This document shows positions 1 through 10,000 of a DNA stretch of 64,000 bases, piece after piece. This DNA is from Ovis canadensis (taxonomy: Eukaryota > Chordata > Mammalia > Artiodactyla > Bovidae): the NCBI RefSeq assembly GCF_042477335.2, contig NC_091263.1, positions 15,039,501 through 15,103,500 of the forward strand, given 5' to 3'. The translations under genes were made by a program, and so were the position numbers. Numbering within the stretch: position 1 is the first letter of the stretch; each line of letters starts with the position of its first letter. The notes under the pieces are model-generated. The model was not told the origin of the DNA and ran no database searches. It was given only the letters and a program-made list of their open reading frames with translations.

Positions 1-906
1 AAGACTGGGAGCTGACGTGGCTCAGATCATGAGCTCCTTACTGCAAAATTCAGGCTTAAATTGAATAAAGTACAAAAAACCACTAGGCCATTCAAGTATA
101 ACCTGAATCAAATCCCCTATGATTATACAGTAGAGGTGACAAATAGATTTAAGGGATTAGATCTCGTAGACAGAGTGCCTGAAGAACTATGGAGATCCTT
201 GACAGTGTACAGGAGGTGGTGACCAAAACCATCCTAAAGAAAAAGAAATGCAAGAAGGCAAAGTGGCTGTCTGATGAGGTTTTACAAATACCTGAAAAAA
301 GAAGAGAAGCTAAAGCAAGGGAAAAAGGGAAAGGTATATCCAACTGGATTCAGAGTACCAGAGAATATCAAGGAGGGATAAGAAGGCCTTCAGAAGTGAT
401 GAACACAAAGAAATAGAGGAAAACAATAGGATGGGAAAGACTAGAGATCTCTTCAAAAAAACTGGAGATGTCAAGGGAACCTTTTTTGAAAGAATGGGCA
501 TGATAAAGGACAGAAATGGCAAGGACCTAAGAGAAGCAGAAGAGATTAAGAAGAGGTGGCAAGAATACACAGAAGAACTATACAAAACAGATCTTGAAGA
601 CTTGGATAACCACAATGGTGTGGTCACTCACCTAGAGCCAGACATCCTGGAGTGTGAAGTTAAGCGTGCCTTAGGAAGCATTACCATGAATTAAGCTAGT
701 GCAGGTGATGGAATTCCAGCTGAGCTATCTGAAGTCCTGAAAGATGATGCTGTTAAAGTTCTGCACTCAATATGCCGGCAAATTTGGAAAACTCAGCAGT
801 GGCCAGGACTGGAAAAGGTCAATTTTCATTCCAATTACAAGAGGGACCATGCCAAGGAATGTTCCAACTACCATACAATTGCACTCATTTCACATCCTAG
901 CAAGGT

Positions 907-937
907 CACACAGAGTTCGACACAACTGAAGCAACTT

Positions 938-961
<24 letters not shown>
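907..961 (+). mobile_element. BovA-type SINE tail, severely 5'-truncated, with (AGC)n
   Basis: The sequence 'cagagttcgacacaactgaa' followed by 'gcaacttagc' and about eight AGC units is the 3' end of a BovA/BovA2 SINE. It sits inside the reverse transcriptase region of the BovB copy, where other copies read straight from 'gctagcaaag' to 'taatgctcaa'. The flanks repeat AGCAAGGT at 899-906 and 962-969, a target-site duplication, so this is a genuine short retrotransposition and not only an expanded triplet. Confidence 0.8.
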
Positions 962-968
<7 letters not shown>

Positions 969-1701
969 TAATGCTCAAAATCCATTAATCTAGGCTTCAG
1001 CAGTACATGAACCAAGAACTTCCAGATGTTTAGAAAAGGCAGAGGAATCAAAGATCAAATTGCCAACATTTGTTGGATTACAAAGAAAGTAAGGGGATTC
1101 CAGAAAAACTCCCACATCTGCTTCATTGACTGCACTAAAGCCTTGATTGTGTGGATCACAACAAACTGCAGAAAATTCTAAAAGACATGGGAATACCAGA
1201 ACACCCTACCTCTCTCCTGAGAAACCTGTATGCAGGTAAAGAAGCAATGGTTAGAACCAGACATGTAAAAACAGACTGGTTCAAAATTGGGAAAGGAGTA
1301 CAGTCAAGGCTGTATATTGTCACCCTGCTTACTTAACTTATATGTAGAGTACATGATGTGAAATGCTTGGCTGGATGAATCACAAGCTAGAATCAAGATT
1401 GCCAGGAGAAATATCAACAACCTCAGATATGCAGATAATACCACTCTAATGGCAGAATGTGAAGAGCTATTAAAGAGCCTCTTTAATAGGGTGAAAGAAA
1501 AGAGTGAAAAAGCTGATTTCAAACTCAGCATTCAAAAACTAATGGCACTTGTTTCTATCACTTCATGACAAATAAAAGGGGAAAAACTGGAAGAAGGGAT
1601 AGATTTTTTTTTCTTCTTGGCCTCCAAAATCACTGCAGACAGTGACTGCAGCCATGAAGTTAGAAGATGCTTGCTCCTTGGTAGGAAAGCTGTGACAAAG
1701 C

Positions 1702-2256
1702 TAGTTGTTATTGTTCACTCAGTCATGTCTGACTCTTTGATATCCCATAGACTGCAGCATGCCAGGCTTTCCTGTCCTTCACTATCTCCTGTCCTTCAGG
1801 AGTTTGCTGAAACTCATGGCAATGATGCCATCTAAGCAACTCATTCTTTGTTACCCCCTTCTCCCTCTGCCTTCTCTTTCCCAGCATCAGGGTCTTTTCC
1901 AATGAGTTGACTCTTCACATTAGGTGGACAAAGTATTGGATCTTCAGCTTCAGTATCAGTCCTTCCAGTGACGGGTTGATTTCCTTTAAGATTGACTGGT
2001 TTGATCTCTTCATTGTCAAAGGGACTCTCGGGAGTCTTCTCCAGCACCACAGTTCAAAAGCATCAATTTTTCAGTGCTCAGTCTTCTTTATGGTCGCTGT
2101 CTAGGTTTGTCATAGCTTTTCTTCCAAGCAGAAAGTGTCTTTTAATTTCCTGGCTGCAGTTACCATCTGCAGTGATTTTGGAGCCCAAGAAAATACAGTC
2201 TGTCACTGCTTCCATTTTTCTCCCCATCTATTTGCCATGAAGTGATGGGACTGAAT
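1702..2256 (-). mobile_element. BovB 3' end, antisense, nested in the BovB at 1-2745
   Basis: This is the reverse complement of the last part of BovB: it begins with the 3' terminal block ('cagtcatgtctgactctttg') and runs back to 'ccatgaagtgatgggac'. Relative to other copies about 100 bases are missing near 2097 (the stretch carrying 'catgtatggatgtgagag' in sense). The host copy stops at 'acaaagctag' and resumes at about 2257 with 'attaaagagcagag'. No clear target duplication was found, so a local rearrangement remains possible. Confidence 0.85.
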
Positions 2257-2745
2257 GCAAGAATATTAAAGAGCAGAGATCAATCTGCCAACAAAGGTCC
2301 ATATATGGTTTTTCCAGTAGTCATGTATGGATGTGAGAAATGGACCATGAAAAAAGGCTGAGTGCAAAAGAATTGATGGTTTTGAACTGTGGTGCTGGAG
2401 AAGACTCTTGAGTGTCCTTAGACTGCAAAAGAGATCAAACCAGTCAATCCTAAATGAAATTAACCCTGAATATTCATTGGAAGGATTGATGCTGAGGCTG
2501 AAGCTCCAATACTTTAGCCACCTGATGGGAAAAAGTCTACTCATTGAAAAGACCCTGATGCTGGGAAAGATTGTAGGCAAAAGGAGAAGGAGGGCGACAG
2601 AGTATGAGATGGTTGGATGGCATCACCAACTCAACGGACATGAGTCTGAGCAAATGCCTCGAGATAGTGAAGGACAGAGAAGCCTGGCATGCTGCAGTCC
2701 ACGGGGGTCACAATGAGATGGACACAACTTAGCAATAGAACAACA

Positions 2746-3064
2746 ACAACAAATAGGCACTTGCCATCTCCCTCTACAAGGATTAAGTCATGTGCTGCTG
2801 CAGCTTCAACAACACCTGAAGGGAGTTCAGGGTGGAGAGCAGAATCGAGGCACTCTGTCTTTGGGGAGAAAACTGGAAAGATAGATCTTCAGATAGGTAT
2901 TTCCAGGAGTTGATTTTATGAGCCCAATTATTGTATCTCCTCATATGTAGAAAAGCACTAAAACCCTTCATGGCGACAACTGTTCCTCATGACTAGCAGA
3001 AAGCTTTGTGAAACTGGTAGAAATTTTCTGGAAAATTATTTGGTTGATTGAATGTGTTCCCCCT
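2746..3064. other. Unassigned sequence
   Basis: No gene or repeat family recognised. A short stretch of ordinary composition between BovB and an LTR fragment. Confidence 0.5.
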
Positions 3065-3212
3065 TCAAGAAGATGACATATTTACTGACCTTGCCCCTTG
3101 CCTCTTTGGAACAGTTTCTCAGAGCTCTCTGAGTTACTGTCCTTTGGGCTGCAGTCCTCATTTTGCTCCAAACACAACTTAACTTGAAATTCTCTGTTGT
3201 GCATTTTTTAAA
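3065..3212 (+). mobile_element. LTR 3' fragment (family A: 'cctctttggaacagtttctc')
   Basis: The segment with 'ttgcctctttggaacag', 'ctctctgagttactgtcc' and 'ctctgttgtgcatttttt' matches the R-U5 part of an endogenous retrovirus LTR also seen at 21345-21475 (plus) and, reversed, at 5115-5290 and 61110-61530. The expected polyadenylation motif is decayed ('aaacacaactt'). No internal retroviral sequence adjoins it. Confidence 0.55.
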
Positions 3213-3239
3213 TCAACAGAATATTTTAGAGAGAATCCC

Positions 3240-3515
3240 AAGAGTGGTTAGACAATTATTCTGTACACAGATTACATATATATAAAATAGATAACCACCT
3301 AGTTACATACTGTATAGCACAGGGAACTATACTCAATGTCTATAATAGTTTTCATATTCTCTTTCCTTATAGGTTAGAGAATCTAAAAAATGATATATAT
3401 ATATCTGAAGATACATATACATATGAATGTATATATGAATCTCTTTGCTGTACATGTGAAATGAACACAACATTGTAAATCTACTGTACTTCAATTAAAA
3501 AATGTTAAAAAATAG
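3240..3515 (+). mobile_element. L1 3' UTR fragment
   Basis: Contains 'gtatagcacagggaactat', 'tttgctgtacatgtgaaa' and 'acaacattgtaaatctact' followed by A-rich sequence: the characteristic 3' end of ruminant L1. No coding part is retained. An AT-rich (TA)n patch lies at about 3393-3425. Confidence 0.75.
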
Positions 3516-3584
3516 AGATTTCAGCGTGACCTATGGATCTAGTTCACTGTCTCAGCAGAAGCTGGGAATATAAATGGGGTTGTA

Positions 3585-4236
3585 TATTACCAGCAATCAC
3601 ACTGCTGGGCATACACACAGAGGAAACCAGAATTGAAAGAGACACGTGTACTCCAATGTTCATTGCAGCACTGTTTATAATAGCCAGGACATGAAGCAAC
3701 CTAGATGTCCATTGGCAGATGAATGGATAAGAAAGCTGTGGTACATATACACAATGGAATCTTACTCAGCCATTAAAAATAATACAATTGAATCAGTTCT
3801 AATGAAGTGAATGAAACTGGGGCCTATTATACAGAGTGAAGTAAGTCAGAAAGAAAAACACCAATAGAGTATATTAACGCATATATATGGAATTTAGAAA
3901 GATGGTAACAATGAACCTACGTGTGAGACAGCAAAAGAGACGCAGATGTACAGAATAGTCTTTTGGACTCTGTGGGAGAAGGCAAGGGTGGGATGATTTT
4001 TGAGAGAATAGCATTGAAACATGTATATTATCATATGTGAAACAAATTGCCAGTCCAGGTTTGATGCATGAGACAGGGTGCTCAGGGCTGGTGCACTGGG
4101 ATGACCCTGAGGGATGGGATGGGGAGGAGGGTGGGAGGGGGGTTCAGGATGGGGACACATGTACACCCATGGCTGGTTCATGTCAATGTATGGCAAAACC
4201 CACTACAATATTGTAAAGTAATTAGCCTCCAATTAA

Positions 4237-4267
<31 letters not shown>

Positions 4268-4268
4268 A
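3585..4268 (+). mobile_element. Bovine-type L1 3' end (ORF2 C-terminus and 3' UTR) ending in (CA)n
   Basis: Starts in the ORF2 C-terminal coding region (reads as [11 protein letters not shown], then WYIYTMES-like and [13 protein letters not shown] blocks) and continues through the 3' UTR ('tgggggagaaggcaaggg'-like block, 'caatgtatggcaaaaccc') to 'ccaattaaatacac' and a (CA)n run at 4237-4267. It is the sense-strand counterpart of the minus-strand L1 at 36600-38250. 5'-truncated and non-functional. Confidence 0.85.
4237..4267 (+). repeat. (CA)n microsatellite at L1 3' end
   Basis: About 15 CA units directly after the L1 3' UTR, apparently grown from its A-rich tail. A second, shorter (AC)n lies at 4423-4437. 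Confidence 0.9.
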
Positions 4269-5110
4269 ATAATTTACCAACAGGAAATGCACCAAAATGT
4301 TAACAAGATTATGTCTGGATAGTAGGTTCAATGGTGACTTTATTTTTCCTTTCTATATTTTTCCATTTTCTATCATGTTTGTATTAAAAACTCAAAATTT
4401 TATTTTTAAATAAAATAAGTAATACACACACACACACAATGGGGTTGTAACAGCAGGAACACCAATGTCTTGAACTAAAGGGGACAGAAATAGGATAAAA
4501 TGAGGGAAGACTATTGCAGATTCTTCAGGATGGGACAACAGATCTATTTGGCTTTGAACATGCATTATCCTTCAAGAAAAGAGGGAAATGACCTTCAGGT
4601 GGGACTGTCTCCTCAGCTTCAGAGAGCAGGGCCACTTACTAGGTTTAAGCGGGCCAAGCTGCCACCATCCAGAGCTGAGGAGGCAAGCTTTCCTCTGCTG
4701 TGCCCTGTCAGTGGGCCCAGATGCCAGAGATGCAACCCCAATGAGCTCAGAAAACATAGCACTGAGGCAAAGAGAATTATTCTCAAGACTTAAAATCTAA
4801 GAATTTTTCCTACTGGATTTGAATTTGTTTGGAACCCATCCCTGCTTCCTTTTTCTCCTATATATATATTTTGGAATGGTAATGTCTGTACCACGCCTAT
4901 CCCACTGTTTTATCTTGGAAGTAAATAATTTGTCAGGTTTCATAAGTTCACAGCTGAAGAGGAATTTTCCCTCAGGATGAGTGACACCTCAAGTCTCACA
5001 CACACGTGAAGCAGATGGAATTTAGGTGAGATTTGGGACTTAAGAGTTCATGCTGGAATGGGTAAGACTTTTCGGCTCTTGGGTTGGAGGTGAATGTATT
5101 TTGTGTGTGT
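4269..5110. other. Unassigned sequence
   Basis: Unique-looking sequence. The open frames here (for example 4500-4793) have no recognisable domain and compete on both strands, so I take them as chance. Confidence 0.5.
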
Positions 5111-5114
5111 CAAC

Positions 5115-5290
5115 TGAGAAAAAAAAAAAACAACGCACAACCTAAAAGTTGAAAATGAGGTTTTTTGTGGACTTACTGAGGACTTAAGCCTGGGAGACAG
5201 CCTCTCAGATACCTCTGAAGGACTGTTCTGAAGAGATAAGGAAGAAGGGAGGTACCAGGATATATAGGTATTTTTGCAAAAAATAAAAAT
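5115..5290 (-). mobile_element. LTR fragment (family A), antisense
   Basis: 'cctgggagacagcctctcag' and 'ggactgttctgaagagataa' are the reverse complement of the LTR block at 3065-3212. An A-rich patch flanks each side. Confidence 0.5.
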
Positions 5291-5640
5291 AAAAAATAAA
5301 AAAAACCCAAAACCAAAAATTAGGCCATGTGAACATCAAAAGATTACTAATAATGAAAAACCAGACACCTCAAATTAAGAAATTTAGCACTTTTCTCTGT
5401 ATCGGAAGATGCAAGAGCCTGGGCTCACTGAAATACCTCCTTTGCTATGTACCTTAACTATCTATGGCCAGTGTCCTGCTTTCCTCTATGCTGAATCTTT
5501 TCAGGGTGTGCAGTCTGGGGGTGCACAGTGGTTGAGGGCCTGATGCCCACATCATCCTTTGTTTAGTGCTTTGGCAGACAATATTCTTTGTCCACATGTT
5601 TGAGAAGGACATGAATTTGGGAAGGACAGTGGTCGAATAT

Positions 5641-6030
5641 TGTGGGCTGAACTGTGTCCTCTCCAACTCATATGTTGAAATCCTAATCATCAGTACCTCT
5701 GAGTGCGATTCTGTTTGGAGACAGGGCCTTTAAAAAGGTGAGAGAGGTAAAATAAGGCCATTGTTGTGGACCTGAATCCAATCTGGTGGTGCCCTTACAA
5801 GAAGAAACTTGCACAGGGCCACCAGGGCCCGGTACACAGAAGGATCAGCACGTGAAGATGCAACAAGAGGGTGGCTACCTGCCAGACAAGGAGAGAAGTC
5901 TCAAAGGAAATCAACCTGGTTGACACATTGATTTTGAACGTCTTCTCTTTGGAACTACGAGTAAAATAAATTTCTGTTGCTTAAGTCGTCCAGTCTGGTA
6001 CTTTGTTATGGAAGCCTAAGCAAACACTTA
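5641..6030 (+). mobile_element. MaLR LTR (MLT1-like)
   Basis: The order 'ctcatatgttgaaatcctaa', 'gattctgtttggagacaggg', 'cttacaagaagaaac', 'gtgaagatgcaac', 'aataaatttctgttgctta' and 'actttgttatggaagcctaa' follows the MLT1 class of mammalian MaLR LTRs from start to end. An AATAAA lies at about 5965. No internal region is attached, so it is a solitary LTR. Subfamily not determined. Confidence 0.75.
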
Positions 6031-6594
6031 GTGCAAGAGAAACTGAAAAGTTAAATCCTCAGTATTCTAAACCCTGGGGGCCTATTTTTATGGAAGAAGA
6101 GGAGAGTTGTTATTGTGGGTTCACTCAGAGACTAGCATAACCCCTGCTCATTGAAGGCCTTTTCTTTTCTAAAGGGTCCCAAGTAATGCTTCAGACTGAA
6201 ACACTGAACTAAAACCTCAGTAGTTAAGGGCTCAGTTCTGTAGTACCTACCCTGTAAGTGATTAGGTAACCCAGAGACAGAAGTCCGCAATTCTTTCAAT
6301 TGTTCATTTAGTAACGCCTGGGGCTGCTGAACCGCCACGTGTGGTAATGTCTTTTACTATTCAGTACTCCCAGGTCTCTGCACTTTGCACCCTACTGGTG
6401 CAAGAGGCTCTCTCTCCCTTTAGACACCAGGCAGAGTTTTCTCGCCTCCCTCCCCACCGCCCCCACGAACTGGCTCTCCAGCTTATGATCTGGTACAACT
6501 TACAAGCTTAATAAATATTTGTTGAATAACTGTACAAATAAGATGCAATCTTAGCCACGATGTGGAGAAAAAAATATATATATATATGGTAAGT
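6031..6594. other. Unassigned sequence
   Basis: Nothing recognised apart from a short (TA)n patch near 6575-6587. The 68-codon antisense frame here has no family features. Confidence 0.5.
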
Positions 6595-6605
6595 ACGTGG
6601 TACTG

Positions 6606-6805
6606 GAAGCTTCCTTTGCGGCTCAGCTGGTAAAGTTTCCCTCTGCAATGCAGGAGACCCGGGTTCGATGCCTGCGTTGGGAAGATTCCCCTGGAGAAGG
6701 GAAAGGCTACCCACTCCAGTAGTCTGGTCTGGAGAATTAAATGTACTGTACAGTCCATGGGGTTGCAAAGAGTTGGACACGACTGAACTTTTTTTCTTTC
6801 TTTTC
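6606..6805 (+). mobile_element. Bov-tA SINE, complete, with target duplication
   Basis: tRNA-derived head with pol III B-box-like 'gggttcgatgcctg', the body 'tggagaagggaaaggctacc' and the tail 'gttgcaaagagttggacacg' followed by a T-rich end. Flanked by a perfect 11-bp duplication ACGTGGTACTG at 6595-6605 and 6806-6816. Confidence 0.92.
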
Positions 6806-7150
6806 ACGTGGTACTGAGGAGTGGAAAGTCAGTTCAGCAGAGGCGAAGGACATTGCAAACTTACCAGCGGGACGGTGGGCTTCAACGTGGTCCAAATGTA
6901 GAGGGTGTGCATGCAGGGACAGCGCAGGAGGACGTGGGCATGAAAGCACCACAGTTAAGTGAGAGATGAGGCATAGGGAGCATTCCATTCTCGGTCTGCC
7001 TCCTCATCCTTTGGCCATCCTTGCAGTCACACGTGGGGAGGGTGTACCATCCTACGGTGAGCGCAGGGATGAGAGGGGCGAAGAACCTGCAGGCACACAA
7101 TAGGTTCATGTGCTTCCCTGGAACAAGCCTCACACGGCGGAGAATGCTTC

Positions 7151-7160
7151 TTTTATAAAC
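7151..7160 (+). promoter_or_regulatory. TATA-like element at CpG island edge
   Basis: TTTTATAAAC lies about 330 bases upstream of the start codon, at the boundary where sequence becomes CpG-rich. It may be a TATA box for an upstream start site; equally it may be fortuitous, since the GC-box promoter nearer the exon would not need it. Confidence 0.25.
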
Positions 7161-7487
7161 CTCAGGGGTGACACGACGGTGTCTTCGGAGGGAGCAAACG
7201 ACTGGCAGCTTCCCTCCAGTCGCCCTGCCGCGCGACTCGTCTCCTGGCTCCTGGCGCGTGCACTCTGGAGGGGAGGACCCTTGACACTCCTTAGCTGAGC
7301 CGGGGGCGCGCGAGCCCGGGCGCGCGAGCCGGGGGCGGAGCGCGGCGAGGGCGGGGCGGCTCCCGGGTCCCCGCTCGCCCGCTCGTGCCTCTGGGTCCCC
7401 AGGCTGGGATCCCGCCCGCCAGCCCGCTGGCCGCCTTGCCGGGGACGTGCTACTGACCTGCGCCTGTGACCAGGAGGACGTGCAGCC

Positions 7488-7541
7488 ATGGACCGCCTGG
7501 CCTGGAAAGTGGCGGCACTGCTGCTCGGGCTGCTGGTGGAG
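7488..7541 (+). CDS. First coding exon of an unidentified secreted or membrane protein (signal peptide)
   Basis: An ATG in a near-ideal context (GCAGCCATGG) opens 18 codons, MDRLAWKVAALLLGLLVE: a short polar start with one Lys, then an uninterrupted Ala/Leu/Gly/Val core, the layout of a secretory signal peptide. It ends at GAG followed by GTAGGG, a good U1 splice donor at 7542. Reading on without splicing meets a stop at 7563-7565, so splicing is needed for a real protein. The exon lies inside the CpG island, downstream of the GC boxes. No matching second exon is seen in the following 56 kb, which implies a very long first intron. I do not recognise the protein and give no symbol. The alternative is a chance ATG in GC-rich DNA; island, start context, hydrophobic core and donor together make that less likely. 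Confidence 0.6.
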
Positions 7542-7547
7542 GTAGGG
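7542..7547 (+). promoter_or_regulatory. Putative splice donor of intron 1
   Basis: GAG|GTAGGG. Phase 0 after the 18th codon. The intron would span the rest of the island and continue rightwards. Confidence 0.55.
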
Positions 7548-7960
7548 CCGGGCCGGGCGGGGTAAGCGGGAGCAGCACCGAGCGTCCTCAGGAGCCCTGG
7601 GGGCCGAGGGGCGAGAGCCAAAGGCTCACCGACCCGCAAGAGCCCCGGTGCGGAAGGCTCTGGGCCCTGGTGACAGTGTCGCCCGAGCCCTCCCCGCTCT
7701 TCTGATGGCCCTCAGTCCCCCCGCCCCGCATTTATCGATTCTCGCGAGTAGAGAGGACTCAGGAGCACCCTTCGCGTGCTGTGCGCTGGTTCACCCCCCG
7801 GGGCCTCGGCTCTGGTCTGGGTGAGGGTCTCGGGTGCGGTGCGGCCGGAGATTCCAGGCGCCCAGTGGCTTGGGGCTTGGGGCTGGGGCGCCGCCGGGTC
7901 CAGGTGCGACCGCGCGGATGCGTGGTTGTGGGAAACGTCACGGAAGCACGAGTGAAATGG

Positions 7961-9435
7961 CGGGACAGAGCAGAAGTCCTCGCTTATGAAAATGGAGCGC
8001 AGAGTCTTCAGATGCGAGAGAAAACCTCCGAAGAGATGGGGTGGTGGGTGTGGCCTTTTGGCGCCGAGACCGGGGACTTGCTGAAGCGGCTACGGAGGAA
8101 GCGCCGGTAACCGCAACCTCGTGGATACCTCGACTGCCCACCGCTGGAAAGGGGCGCCCTCGGATGGGGTCACCGCCTTCTTGGTAAAATGGATTCTTTA
8201 AAATGTGAGCTGGCGGGTAGGTGCTGGGGTGCAGTGTGGATTAAGGCTTGTTCCATTCCTTGCTTGGCTTCATTATTTTAAAGGAAATTTTTATTAATGA
8301 AGTCTAAGTAAATGGATGATGAGTATCTTACGTTTTCTATTTTAGGTAGTACATCTCTGGAAATGACTCCTTGGTTTTCTTCGTTTGTAAAGAAATGCAA
8401 GTTACAAAATGTTGGGAGGGAGAGCCTTAGCTCTCCTGCGAGAAAGATTGATGGAAAAGTTTCTTGTGCCAGGCGCCACCATAGCAAGACTTCCTGTTTT
8501 TGTTCCTGTGTCCTGGCTTAGCAGTTAAAATTTTCGTGGAGTGCCCTCCACGACAACTTGCGTTGTCTTCGGTTATTTGGAATTTTATGACCTTAGAAAT
8601 AACATCCTTTCCGTGATCACCAGACAGATAATGGAGAAGTGAATCTGACACCACTGTTCACATAAAAAGGCATGCGTCTGTAGTTACACGTGCAATCCCC
8701 CCCGACTTAAAAATCAGCACTTGGTGAAATAATTTACACTAAAATTTAAATAACTGAATTGATGCTTTCACAAAGTCGAATATCTAGATGGTTGGTAATT
8801 TTTGTTTTCATGGGATGATGCAGTGTAGCCCATTTTTACATGATTGTCCCAAGCAGCTATTTTGTTTGTGGTAGAGGGGTGTCTCTCTGCGGCATTAATG
8901 AAATTTCTTTCTAATTTATCACATGGAATCTTAGCGCATGAGTTATGTATCTGAGATGTTTTAATCTTTAGTGTGTTGCTCTGAATTTCATTTAATATTG
9001 GTTATCAGGACACTTTTGATGCTTTAGAAGTCCTGAATCGCATACTTAAATGTACAGTTTCTGTTGCTGAGTACGTGGAAGCAAAGAGCTATTTTCAATT
9101 TGAGGGTATAAGACAAGGGAGATGTTGGGAAGCCTGACAGCCAGCTGCAACCTGGGATTCTCCTCTTTGTTTCTTTGTTCTGCGTGTGCTGGTTTCATTG
9201 TGGTCGTAGTGTAGTTGACCACAAACCACCTGGCAGCCTTTTTGCCCTCTGGGATCCTCTTCCAAGCCAGAGTCACTCTGGGTTGCTTGGGGCGAGGGTG
9301 GGGGAAGTGTGTTTGGGAGAAGTCCTTGAGCAGGGAGAGTATCTAAAAGCGGTTTAAGAAGGGATTTCCTCCAGCTGCTTCACATCCTTAAATAGAAATT
9401 CACTTACCTGTTAGAGAGCTAGACTGAACGTTTGT
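7961..9435. other. Unassigned, presumably intronic
   Basis: Falling CpG content after the island and no recognised repeat. Open frames of 60-110 codons that begin in the island (7781-8110) follow from GC-richness rather than coding constraint. Confidence 0.5.
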
Positions 9436-9525
9436 TTTTAAATTAGCAAACACAGAGTGCCTACCCTGTGTCAGGGATTGTTCTAAGCATTTGACAAATA
9501 TTAACTCATTAATCTTCTTATCAAT
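9436..9525 (+). mobile_element. MIR SINE remnant
   Basis: 'gtgcctaccctgtgtcaggg' and 'ttctaagcatttgacaaata' followed by 'ttaactcatt' match the MIR body. Confidence 0.75.
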
Positions 9526-9958
9526 TACTTTCATTCCCTTTTTTTGTTTCAAATGGGAGATGGTAAAGAGCTTGTCCCCACCGTCTCACTGCTGTGATGT
9601 GTGAGGGCTTGAGATGTCAGCACTAGCAGTGGCCCGACCACCCGGTGCTGTGTTGCTGCCTCTCCCACTGCAGGACACACAGACATGGAGAGAATTTGTA
9701 CAGGTCTGTCCTGAGGCCAGTGGTGGACTTGGAGAGGTATTGTCTCGTGAAATGGGTAAGCCAACAAAATTCCCTTTAGGAACTCAGTTACATTTCCTTA
9801 GGGGACCATATAATTTAGCATCCAAGCTATGACACTGGAGAGTGAAGGTGGGGACTGTTAGCAGTCATGTCTGCACAGTTAGGCAGCAGCAGGACTGTCC
9901 TGGAAGCCCCAGTATGTGCTCACCCGAAAGCCCAGGCACAGCTGTTAGTAGAAACAGG

Positions 9959-10000
9959 CTGCTGCTACTGCTGCTAAGTCACTTCAGTCGTGTCTGACCC
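9959..10000 (-). mobile_element. BovA SINE tail fragment, antisense
   Basis: 'gctgctgctactgctgctaa' followed by 'gtcacttcagtcgtgtctga' is the reversed 3' end of a BovA/BovA2 element; only about 40 bases remain. Confidence 0.7.

Larger units (their letters stand above)
1..2745 (+). mobile_element. BovB (RTE-type LINE), 5' end outside window, interrupted
   Basis: Plus-strand BovB. It enters the window at the end of the endonuclease domain (the 'gctcagatcatgagctcc' stretch corresponds to the Ser-Asp-His region), then gives the linker, the reverse transcriptase region and the 3' portion, ending near 2745 after 'gagatggacacaactt'. The reading frame is broken many times: the best pieces are about 60-90 codons long (for example 431-694, with MGKTRDLFKK and WQEYTEELYK; 1151-1336). 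It is split by two later insertions, a SINE tail at 907-961 and an antisense BovB at about 1702-2256, and resumes at about 2257. It is non-functional. Family assignment is firm because the same protein-level blocks recur in seven other places in the window. Confidence 0.93.
7170..7960 (+). promoter_or_regulatory. CpG island promoter
   Basis: The only strongly CpG-rich block in the window. It contains two 13-bp copies of GGGCGCGCGAGCC at 7304-7316 and 7318-7330, a GC box at 7331-7340 (GGGGGCGGAG) and an overlapping pair at 7349-7359 (GGGCGGGGCGG), all 100-190 bases upstream of the ATG at 7488. It overlaps the first coding exon and the start of its intron, as is typical of vertebrate CpG island promoters. 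GC boxes imply Sp1-family binding; the start site cannot be fixed by eye. Confidence 0.8.

Noticed and set aside
907-961. CAG/AGC triplet expansion of coding type
   Set aside because: It is the ordinary (AGC)n tail of a BovA SINE, as at 14980-15002 and 48260-48280.
7130-7639. 169-codon minus-strand frame across the CpG island
   Set aside because: Rich in Pro, Arg, Ala and Ser as expected from GC-rich DNA read in any frame; it overlaps the promoter and exon on the other strand and has no domain.
7781-8110. 109-codon plus-strand frame after exon 1
   Set aside because: Lies in the putative intron, lacks conserved features and arises from the GC-rich end of the island.
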